Source: Eutreptiella sp. 'Long Island Sound 2002'
Taxonomy: Eukaryota > Euglenozoa > Euglenophyceae > Eutreptiales > Eutreptiaceae
DNA length: 64,000 nucleotides
Assembly: GCA_964036045.1 (NCBI GenBank)
Contig: OZ038380.1
Coordinates: 6,967,913-7,031,912, forward strand
Direction of reading: 5' to 3'
Below are positions 52,101 to 63,300 of this stretch, piece by piece. The notes beneath the pieces were generated by a model, which did not search any database, was not told the DNA's origin, and worked only from the letters and a program-made list of their open reading frames with translations. The position numbers and the translations under genes were made by a program. The stretch's first letter is position 1; each line of letters begins with the position of its first letter.

Positions 52101-53254
52101 ACCACACTGTGGGGCACAAACTGTGAGTGCAGCATTGCCGCAAAAAACACATGGTGAGACCCCAGTTTTGTGTGCAATAATGATTTACCACAGTCCAATC
52201 ATGACTTCTGCACAAAAGCTGCATGGCCAAGACAGAGCCAGTTTTGGAGCATTGTGACCACAATGTGGGGCACAAACAGTGAGTGCAGCATTGCCGCAAA
52301 AAATACATGGTGAGACCCCAGTCTTGTGTGTAATAATGATTTACCACATTCCAACCATGACTTCTGCACAAAAACTGCTTGGCCAAGACCGAGCCAGTTT
52401 TGGGGCACAGTGGCCACAATGTGGGGCACAAACAGTGAGTGCAGCATTGCCGCAAAAAACACATGTTTAGACCCCAGTTTTGTGTGTAATAATGATTTAC
52501 CACAGTCCAACCATGACTTCTGCACAAAGGCTGCATGGCCAAGACCGAGCCAGTTTTGGGGCACAGTGGCCACAATGTGGGGCACAAACTGTGAGTGCAG
52601 CGTTGCCGCAAAAAACACATGGTGAGACCCCAGTTTTGTGTGTAGTAATGATTTACCACAGTCCAACCATGACTTCTGCACAAAGGCTGCATGGCCAAGA
52701 CCGAGCCAGTTTTGGGGCACATTGGCCACAATGTGGGGCACAAACTGTGAGTGCAGCATTGCCGCAAAAAACACATGGTGAGACCCCAGTTTTGTGTGTA
52801 AAAATGATTTATCACAGTCGAACCACGACTTCTGCACAAAGGCTGCATGGCCAAGACCGAGCCAGTTTTGGGGCACAGTGGCCACAATGTGGGGCACAAA
52901 CTGTGAGTGCAGCATTGCCGCAAAAAACACATGGTGAGACCCAAGTTTGGGGTGTAATAATGATTTACCACAGTCGAATCATGACTTCTGCACAAAATCT
53001 GCATGGCCAAGACCGAGCCAGCTTTGGAGCATTGTGACCACAATGTGGGACACAAACTGTGAGTGCAGCATTGCCGCAAAAAACACATGCTGAGGCCCCA
53101 GTTTTGTGTGTAATAATGATTTACCACAGTCCAACCATGACTTCTGCACAAAGGCTGCATGGCCAAGACCGAGCCAGTTTTGGGGCACAGTGGCCACAAT
53201 GTGGGGCACAAACTGTGAGTGCAGCATTGCCGCAAAAAACACATGGTGAGACCC
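49117..53254. repeat. 13-unit HOR (2,028 bp), nearly identical tandem duplication
   Basis: Positions 49,117-51,226 match 51,145-53,254 at exactly 2,028 bp. Comparing line by line I find a single difference, TTTTCGAGC near 49,594 against TTTTGGAGC near 51,622. Shared private variants are CAAAGAACATACGG, ACACTTTGAGACC, GACAGAGCC, CACATTCCAACC, ACATGTTTAGACC, CAGCGTTGCC, GTGTGTAAAAATG and CAAGTTTGGGGTG. This is the least diverged HOR pair in the window and probably its most recent duplication. Confidence 0.9.
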
Positions 53255-55735
53255 CAGTCTTGTGTGTAATAATGATTTACCACAGTCCAACCATGACTTC
53301 TGCACAAAAACTGCTTGGCCAAGACCGAGCCAGTTTTGGGGCACAGTGGCCACAATGTGGGGCACAAACTGTGAGTGCAGCATTGCCGCAAAAAACACAT
53401 GGTTAGACCCCAGTTTTGTGTGTAATAATGATTTACCACAGTCCAACCATGACTTCTGCACAAAGGCTGCATGGCCAAGACCGAGCCAGTTTTGGGGCAC
53501 AGTGGCCACAATGTGGGGCACAAACTGTGAGTGCAGCGGTGCCGCAAAAAACACATGGTGAGACCCCAGTTTTGTGTGTAGTAATGATTTACCACAGTCC
53601 AACCATGACTTCTGCACAAAGGCTGCATGGCCAAGACCGAGCCAGTTTTGGGGCACAGTGGCCACAATGAGGGGCACAAACTGTGAGTGCAGCATTGCCG
53701 CAAAAAACACATGGTGAGACCCCAGTTTTGTGTGTAATAATGATTTCCCACAGTCGAACCACGACTTCTGCACAAAGGCTGCATGGCCAAGACCGAGCCA
53801 GTTTTGGGGGACAGTGGCCACAATGTGGGGCACAAACTGTGAGTGCAGCATTGCCGCAAAAAACACATGGTGAGACCCTAGTTTGGGGTGTAATAATGAT
53901 TTACCACAGTCCAATCATGACTTCTGCACAAAATCTGCATGGCCAAGACCGAGCCAGTTTTGGAGCATTGTGACCACAATGTGGGGCACAAACTGTGAGT
54001 GCAGCATTGCCGCAAAAAACACATGGTGAGGCCCCAGTTTTGTGTGTAATAATGATCTACCACAGTCCAACCATGACTTCTGCACAAAGGCTGCATGGCC
54101 AAGACCGAGTCAGTTTTGGGGCACAGTGGCCACAATGTGGGGCACAAACTGTGAGTGCGGCATTGCCGCAAAAAACACATGGGTAGACCCCAGTTTTGTG
54201 TGTAATAATGATTTACCACAGTCCAACCATGACTTCTGCACAAAAACTGCATGGCCAAGACCGAGTCAGTTTTGGGGCACAGTGGCCACAATGTGGGGCA
54301 CAAACTGTGAGTGCAGCATTGCCGCAAAAAACACATGGTTAGACCCCAGTTTTGTGCGCAATAATGATTTACCACAGTCCAACCATGACTTCTGCACAAA
54401 GGCTGCATGGCCAAGACCGAGCCAGTTTTGGGGCACAGTGGCCACAATGTGGGGCACAAACTGTGAGTGCAGCATTGCCGCAAAAAACACATGGTGAGAC
54501 CCAAGTTTGGGGTGTAATAATGATTTACCACAGTCCAATCATGACTTCTGCACAAAATCTGCATGGCCAAGACCGAGCCAGCTTTGGAGCATTGTGACCA
54601 CAATGTGGGACACAAACTGTGAGTGCAGCATTGCCGCAAAAAACACATGGTGAGGCCCCAGTTTTGTGTGTAATAAGAATTTACCACAGTCCAACCATGA
54701 CTTCTGCACAAAGGCTGCATGGCCAAGACCGAGCCAGTTTTGGGGCACAGTGGCCACAATGTGGGGCACAAACTGTGAGTGCAGCATTGCCGCAAAAAAC
54801 ACATGGTGAGACCCCAGTCTTGTGTGTAATAATGATTTACCACAGTCCAACCATGACTTCTGCACAAAAACTGCTTGGCCAAGACCGAGCCAGTTTTGGG
54901 GCACAGTGGCCACAATGTGGGGCACAAACAGTGAGTGCAGCATTGCCGCAAAAAACACATGGTTAGACCCCAGTTTTGTGTGTAATAATGATTTACCACA
55001 GTCCAACCATGACTTCTGCACAAAGGCTGCATGGCCAAGACCGAGCCAGTTTTGGGGCACAGTGGCCACAATGTGGGGCACAAACTGTGAGTGCAGCGTT
55101 GCCGCAAAAAACACATGGTGAGACCCCAGTTTTGTGTGTAGTAATGATTTACCACAGTCCAACCATGACTTCTGCACAAAGGCTGCATGGCCAAGACCGA
55201 GCCAGTTTTGGGGCACATTGGCCACAATGAGGGGCACAAACTGTGAGTGCAGCATTGCCGCAAAAAACACATGGTGAGACCCCAGTTTTGTGTGTAATAA
55301 TGATTTATCACAGTCGAACCACGACTTCTGCACAAAGGCTGCATGGCCAAGACCGAGCCAGTTTTGAGGCACAGTGGCCACAATGTGGGGCACAAACTGT
55401 GAGTGCAGCATTGCCGCAAAAAACACATGGTGAGACCCAAGTTTGGGGTGTAATAATGATTTACCACAGTCCAATCATGACTTCTGCACAAAATCTGCAT
55501 GGCCAAGACCGAGCCAGCTTTGGAGCATTGTGACCACAATGTGGGGCACAAACTGTGAGTGCAGCATTGCCGCAAAAAACACATGGTGAGGCCCCAGTTT
55601 TGTGTGTAATAATGATCTACCACTGTCCAACCATGACTTCTGCACAAAGGCTGCATGGCCAAGACCGAGTCAGTTTTGGGGCACAGTGGCCACAATGTGG
55701 GGCACAAACTGTGAGTGCAGCATTGCCGCAAAAAA
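53080..55735. repeat. 10-unit repeat (1,560 bp)
   Basis: About seven units at 53,080-54,170 recur at 54,640-55,735, 1,560 bp apart. Markers are the CAGCGGTGCC or CAGCGTTGCC unit, GTGTAGTAATG, CAGTCGAACCACGAC, GTTTGGGGTG and CCGAGTCAG. The copies differ by scattered substitutions, for example GGGGACAGTGG near 53,808 against GAGGCACAGTGG near 55,368. The leading units also match the end of the preceding 13-unit HOR, so this block grew out of it. Confidence 0.75.
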
Positions 55736-56939
55736 CACATGGTGAGACCCCAGTTTTGTGTGCAATAATGATTTACCACAGTCCAACCATGACTTCTGCA
55801 CAAAGGCTGCATGGCCAAGACCGAGCCAGTTTTGGGGCACAGTGGCCACAATGTGGGGCACAAACTGTGAGTGCAGCATTGCCGCAAAAAACACATGGTG
55901 AGACCCCAGTTTTGTGTGTAATAATGATTTACCACAGTCCAACCATGACTTCTGCACAAAGGCTGCATGGCCAAGAACCAGCCAGTTTTGGGGCACAGTG
56001 GCCACAATGTGGGGCACAAACTGTGAGTGCAGCATTGCCGCAAAAAACATATGGTGAGACCCCAGTCTTGTGTGTAATAATGATTTACCACAGTCCAACC
56101 ATGACTTCTGCACAAAAACTGCTTGGCCAAGACCCAGCCAGTTTTGGGGCACAGTGGCCACAATGTGGGGCACAAACAGTGAGTGCAGCATTGCCGCAAA
56201 AAACACATGGTTAGACCCCAGTTTTGTGTGTAATAATGATTTACCACAGTCCAACCATGACTTCCGCACAAAGGCTGCATGGCCAAGACCGAGCCAGTTT
56301 TGGGGCACAGTGGCCACAATGTGGGGCACAAACTGTGAGTGCAGCGTTGCCGCAAAAATCACATGGTGAGTCCCCAGTTTTGTGTGTAGTAATGATTTAC
56401 CACAGTCCAACCATGACTTCTGCACAAAGGCTGCATGGCCAAGACCGAGCCAGTTTTGGGGCACATTGGCCACAATGAGGGGCACAAACTGTGAGTGCAG
56501 CATTGCCGCAAAAAACACATGGTGAGACCCCAGTTTTGTGTGTAATAATGATTTACCACAGTCCAACCATGACTTCTGCACAAAGGCTGCATGGCCAAGA
56601 CCGAGCCAGTTTTGGGGCACAGTGGCCACAATGTCGGGCACAAACTGTGAGTGCAGCATTGCCGCAAAAAACACATGGTGAGACCCCAGTTTTGTGTGTA
56701 ATAATGATTTATCACAGTCGAACCACGACTTCTGCACAAAGGCTGCATGGCCAAGACCGAGCCAGTTTTGAGGCACAGTGGCCACAATGTGGGGCACAAA
56801 CTGTGAGTGCAGCATTGCCGCAAAAAACACATGGTGAGACCCAAGTTTGGGGTGTAATAATGATTTACCACAGTCCAATCATGACTTCTGCACAAAATCT
56901 GCATGGCCAAGACCGAGCCAGCTTTGGAGCATTGTGACC

Positions 56940-59510
56940 ACAATGTGGGACACAAACTGTGAGTGCAGCATTGCCGCAAAAAACACATGGTGAGGCCCCA
57001 GTTTTGTGTGTAATAATGATCTACCACAGTCCAACCATGACTTCTGCACAAAGGCTGCATGGCCAAGACCGAGTCAGTTTTGGGGCACAGTGGCCACAAT
57101 GTGGGGCACAAACTGTGAGTGCAGCATTGCCGCAAAAAACACATGGTGAGACCCCAGATTTGTGTGCAATAATGATTTACCACAGTCCAACCATGACTTC
57201 TGCACAAAGGCTGCATGGCCAAGACCGAGCCAGCTTTGGAGCATTGTGACCACAATGAGGGGCACAAACTGTGAGTGCAGCATTGCCGCAAAAAACACAT
57301 GGTTAGACCCCAGTTTTGTGTGTAATAATGCTTCACCACAGTCCAACCATGACTTCTGCACAAAACTTGTATGGCCAAGACCGAGCCAGTTTTGGAGCAT
57401 TGTGACCACAATGTGGGGCACAAACTGTGAGTGCAGCATTGCCGCAAAAAACACATGGTGACACCCCAGTTTTGTGTGTAATAATGATTTACCACAGTCC
57501 AACCATGACTTCTGCACAAAGGCTGCATGGCCAAGACCGAGCCAGTTTTGGGGCACAGTGGCCACAATGTGGGGCACAAACTGTGAGTGCAGCATTGCCG
57601 CAAAAAACACACGGTGAGACCCCTGTTTTGTGTGTAATAATGATTTACCACAGTCCAATCATGACTTCTGCACAAAGGCTGCATGGCCAAGACCGAGCCA
57701 GTTTTGGGGCACAGTGGCCACAATGTGGGGCACAAACTGTGAGTGCAACGTTGCCGCAAAAATCACATGGTGAGTCCCCAGTTTTGTGTGTAGTAATGAT
57801 TTACCACAGTCCAACCATGACTTCTGCACAAAGGCTGCATGGCCAAGACCGAGCCAGTTTTGGGGCACATTGGCCACAATGTGGTGCACAAACTGTGAGT
57901 GCAGCATTGCCGCAAAAAACACATGGTGAGGCCCCAGTTTTGTGTGTAATAATGATTTATCACAGTCGAACCACGACTTCTGCACAAAGGCTGCATGGCC
58001 AAGACCGAGCCAGTTTTGAGGCACAGTGGCCACAATGTGGGGCACAAACTGTGAGTGCAGCATTGCCGCAAAAAACACATGGTGAGACCCAAGTTTGGGG
58101 TGTAATAATGATTTACCACAGTCCAATCATGACTTCTGCACAAAAACTGTATGGCCAAGACCGAGCCAATTTTGGAGCATTGTGACCACAATGTGGGGCA
58201 CAAACTGTGAGTGCAGCATTGCCGCAAAAAACACATGGTGAGGCCCCAGTTTTGTGTGTAATAATGATTTACCACAGTCCAACCATGACTTCTGCACAAA
58301 GGCTGCATGGCCAAGACCGAGCCAGTTTTGGGGCACAGTGGCCACAATGTGGGGCACAAACTGTGAGTGCAGCGTTGCCGCAAAAATCACATGGTGAGTC
58401 CCCAGTTTTGTGTGTAGTAATGATTTACCACAGTCCAACCATGACTTCTGCACAAAGGCTGCATGGCCAAGACCGAGCCAGTTTTGGGGCACATTGGCCA
58501 CAATGTGGTGCACAAACTGTGAGTGCAGCATTGCCGCAAAAAACACATGGTGAGGCCCCAGTTTTGTGTGTAATAATGATTTATCACAGTCGAACCACGA
58601 CTTCTGCACAAAGGCTGCATGGCCAAGACCGAGCCAGTTTTGAGGCACAGTGGCCACAATGTGGGGCACAAACTGTGAGTGCAGCATTGCCGCAAAAAAC
58701 ACATGGTGAGACCCAAGTTTGGGGTGTAATAATGATTTACCACAGTCCAATCATGACTTCTGCACAAAATCTGCATGGCCAAGACCGAGCCAGCTTTGGA
58801 GCATTGTGACCACAATGTGGGACACAAACTGTGAGTGCAGCATTGCCGCAAAAAACACATGGAGAGGCTCCAGTTTTGTGTGTAATAATGATCTACCACA
58901 GTCCAACCATGACTTCTGCACAAAGGCTGCATGGCCAAGACCGAGTCAGTTTTGGGGCACAGTGGCCACAATGTGGGGCACAAACTGTGAGTGCAGCATT
59001 GCCGCGAAAAAACACATGGTGAGACCCCAGTTTTGTGTGCAATAATGATTTACCACAGTCCAACCATGACTTCTGCACAAAGGCTGCATGGCCAAGACCG
59101 AGCCAGCTTTGGAGCATTGTGACCACAATGAGGGGCACAAACTGTGAGTGCAGCATTGCCGCAAAAAACACATGGTTAGACCCCAGTTTTGTGTGTAATA
59201 ATGATTTACCACAGTCCAACCATGACTTCTGCACGAAGGCTGCATGGCCAAGACCGAGCCAGTTTTGGGGCACAGTGGCCACAATGTGGGGCACAAACTG
59301 TGAGTGCAGCATTGCCGCAAAACACACACGGTGAGACCCCAGTTTTGTGTGTAATAATGCTTTACCACAGTCCAACCATGACTTCTGCACAAAACTTGTA
59401 TGGCCAAGACCGAGCCAGTTTTGGAGCATTGTGACCACAATGTGGGGCACAAACTGTGAGTGCAGCATTGCCGCAAAAAACACATGGTGACACCCCAGTT
59501 TTGTGTGCAA
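56940..59510. repeat. 12-unit repeat (1,872 bp) with a nested four-unit duplication
   Basis: Units at 56,959-57,560 correspond to 58,831-59,430 at 1,872-1,873 bp; the extra base is the insertion at 59,005. Shared features are ATGATCTACC, CCGAGTCAG, AGCTTTGGAGC with GAGGGGCAC, CTTGTATGG and GGTGACACCCC. Inside, about 57,659-58,126 is repeated at 58,283-58,750 (624 bp, four units) with AAAAATCACATGG, GTGGTGCAC, TTTATCACAGTCG and CAAGTTTGGGGTG. The CTTGTATGG and CTGTATGG units here are relatives of the 16-unit HOR at 8.5-20.5 kb. Confidence 0.75.
59004..59013. other. 1-bp insertion at the A tract
   Basis: GCCGCG followed by six A replaces GCCGC followed by six A, shifting phase by +1. It is the only net length change between 43.6 kb and the end of the window. 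Confidence 0.85.
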
Positions 59511-60311
59511 TAATGATTTACCACAGTCCAACCATGACTTCTGCACAAAGGCTGCATGGCCAAGACCGAGCCAGTTTTGGAGCATTGTGACCACAATGAG
59601 GGGCACAAACTGTGAGTGCAGCATTGCCGCAAAAAACACATGGTGAGACCCCAGTTTTGTGTGTAATAATGATTTACCACAGTCCAACCATGACTTCTGC
59701 ACAAAGGCTGCATGGCCAAGACCGAGCCAGTTTTGGGGCACAGTGGCCACAATGTGGGGCACAAACTGTGAGTGCAGCATTGCCGCAAAAAACACACGGT
59801 GAGACCCCTGTTTTGTGTGTAATAATGATTTACCACAGTCCAATCATGACTTCTGCACAAAAACTGTATGGCCAAGACCGAGCCAATTTTGGAGCATTGT
59901 GACCACAATGTGGGGCACAAACAGTGAGTGCAGCATTGCCGCAAAAAACACACGGTGAGGCCCCAGTTTTGTGTGTAATAATGATTTACCACAGTCCAAT
60001 CATGACTTCTGCACAAAGGCTGCATGGCCAAGACCGAGCCAGTTTTGGGGCACAGTGGCCACAATGTGGGGCACAAACAGTGAGTGCAGCATTGCCGCAA
60101 AAAACACATGGTTAGACCCCAGTTTTGTGTGCAATAATGATTTACCACAGTCCAACCATGACTTCTGCACAAAGGCTGCATGGCCAAGACCGAGCCAGTT
60201 TTGGGGCACAGTGGCCACAAGGTGGGGCACAAACTGTGAGTGCAGCATTGCCGCAAATAACACATGGTGAGACCCCAGTTTTGTGTGTAATAATGATTTA
60301 CCACAGTCCAA

Positions 60312-63300
60312 CCATGACTTCTGCACAAAGGCTGCATGGCCAAGACCGAGCCAGTTTTGGAGCATTTTGACCACAATGTGGGGGACAAACAGTGAGTGCA
60401 GCATTGCCGCAAATAACACATGGTGAGACCCCAGTTTTGTGTGTAATAATGATTTACCACAGTCCAACCATGACTTCTGCACAAAGGCTGCATGGCCAAG
60501 ACCGAGCCAGTTTTGGAGCATTGTGACCACAATATGGGGCACAAACAGTGAGTGCAGCATTGCCGCAAATAACACATGGTGAGACCCCAGTTTTGTGTGT
60601 AATAATGATTTACCACAGTCCAACCATGACTTCTGCACAAAAACTGCATGGCCAAGACCGAGCCAGTTTTGGGGCATAGTGCCCACAATGTGGGGCACAA
60701 ACTGTGAGTGCAGCATTGCCGCAAAAAACATACGGTGAAGCCCCAGTTTTGTGTGTAATAATGATTTACCACAGTCCAATCATGACTTCTGCACAAAAAC
60801 TGCATGGCCAAGACCGAGCCAGTTTTGGGGCACAGTGGCCACAATGTGGGGCACAAATAGGGAGTGCAGCATTGCCGCAAAAAACACATGGTTAGACCCC
60901 AGTTTTGTGTGTAATAATGATTTACCACAGTCCAATCATGACTTCTGCACAAAAGCTGCATGGCCAAGACCGTGCCAGTTTTGGGGCATAGTGGCCACAA
61001 TGTGCGGCACAAACTGTGAGTGCAGCATTGCCGCAAAAAACATACGGTGAGGCCCCAGTTTTGTGTGTAATAATGATTTACCACAGTCCAATCATGACTT
61101 CTGCACAAAAGCTGCATGGCCAAGACCGAGCCAGTTTTGGAGCATTTTGACCACAATGTGGGGCACAAACAGTGAGTGCAGCATTGCCGCAAATAACACA
61201 TGGTGAGACCCCAGTTTTGTGTGTAATAATGATTTACCACAGTCCAACCATGACTTCTGCACAAAGGCTGCATGGCCAAGACCGAGCCAGTTTTGGAGCA
61301 TTGTGACCACAATGTGGGGCACAAACAGTGAGTGCAGCATTGCCGCAAATAACACATGGTGAGACCCCAGTTTTGTGTGTAATAATGATTTACCACAGTC
61401 CAACCATGACTTCTGCACAAAAACTGCATGGCCAAGACCGAGCCAGTTTTGGGGCATAGTGGCCACAATGTGGGGCACAAACTGTGAGTGCAGCATTGCC
61501 GCAAAAAACATACGGTGAGGCCCCAGTTTTGTGTGTAATAATGATTTACCACAGTCCAATCATGACTTCTGCACAAAAACTGCATGGCCAAGACCGAGCC
61601 AGTTTTGGGGCACAGTGGCCACAATGTGGGGCACAAATAGGGAGTGCAGCATTGCCGCAGAAAACACATGGTTAGACCCCAGTTTTGTGTGTAATAATGA
61701 TTTACCACAGTCCAATCATGACTTCTGCACAAAAACTGCATGGCCAAGACCGAGCCAGTTTTGGGGCATAGTGGCCACAATGTGCGGCACAAACTGTGAG
61801 TGCAGCATTGCCGCAAAAAACATACGGTGAGGCCCCAGTTTTGTGTGTAATAATGATTTACCACAGTCCAATCATGACTTCTGCACAAAAGCTGCATGGC
61901 CAAGACCGAGCCACTTTTGGGGCATAGTGGCCACAATGTGCGGCACAAACTGTGAGTGCAGCATTGCCGCAAAAAACATACGGTGAGGCCCCAGTTTTGT
62001 GTGTAATAATGATTTACCACAGTCCAATCATGACTTCTGCACAAAGACTGCATGGCCAAGACCGAGCCAGTTTTGGGGCATAGTGGCCACAATGTGGGGC
62101 ACAAACTGTGAGTGCAGCATTGCCGCAAAAAACATACGGTGAGACCCCAGTTTTGTGTGTAATAATGATTTACCACAGTCCAACCATGACTTCTGCACAA
62201 AAACTGCATGGCCAAGACAGAGCCAGTTTTGGGGCATAGTGGCCACAATGTGGGGCACAAACAGTGAGTGCAGCATTGCCGCAAAAAACACATGGTTAGA
62301 CCCCAGTTTTGTGTGTAATAATGATTTACCACAGTCCAATCATGACTTCTGCACAAAGGCTGCATGGCCAAGACCGAGCCAGTTTTGGGGCACAGTGGCC
62401 ACAATGTGGGGCACAAATAGGGAGTGCAGCATTGCCGCAAAAAGCACGTGGTGAGACCCCAGTTTTGTGTGTAATAATGATTTACCACAGTCCAACCATG
62501 ACTTCTGCACAAAAACTGCATGGCCAAGACCGAGCCAGTTTTGGGGCATAGTGGCCACATTGTGGGGCACAAACTGTGAGTGCAGCATTGCCGGTAAAAA
62601 CAAACGGTGAGGCCCCAGTTTTGTGTGTAATAATGATTTACCACAGTCCAATCATGACTTTTGCACAAAAACTGCATGGCCAAGACCGAGCCAGTTTTGG
62701 GGCACAGTGGCCACAATGTGGGGCACAAACTGTGAGTGCAGCATTGCCGCAAAAAACATACGGTGAGGCCCCAGTTTTGTGTGTAATAATGATTTACCAC
62801 AGTCCAATCATGACTTCTGCACAAAAACTGCATGGCCAAGACCGAGCCAGTTTTGGGGCACAGTGGCCACAATGTGGGGCACAAACAGTGAGTGCAGCAT
62901 TGCCGCAAAAAGCACGTGGTGAGACCCCAGTTTTGTGTGTAATAATGATTTACCACAGTCCAACCATGACTTCTGCACAAAAACTGCATGGCCAAGACCG
63001 AGCCAGTTTTGGGGCATAGTGGCCACAATGTGCGACACAAACTGTGAGTGCAGCATTGCCGCAAAAAACATACGGTGAGGCCCCAGTTTTGTGTGTAATA
63101 AAGATTTACCACAGTCCAATCATGACTTCTGCACAAAAACTGCATGGCCAAGACCAAGCCAGTTTTGGGGCACAGTGGCCACAATGTGGGGCACAAATAG
63201 GGAGTGCAGCATTGCCGCAAAAAACACATGGTTAGACCCCAGTTTTGTGTGTAATAATGATTTACCACAGTCCAATCATGACTTCTGCACAAAAACTGCA

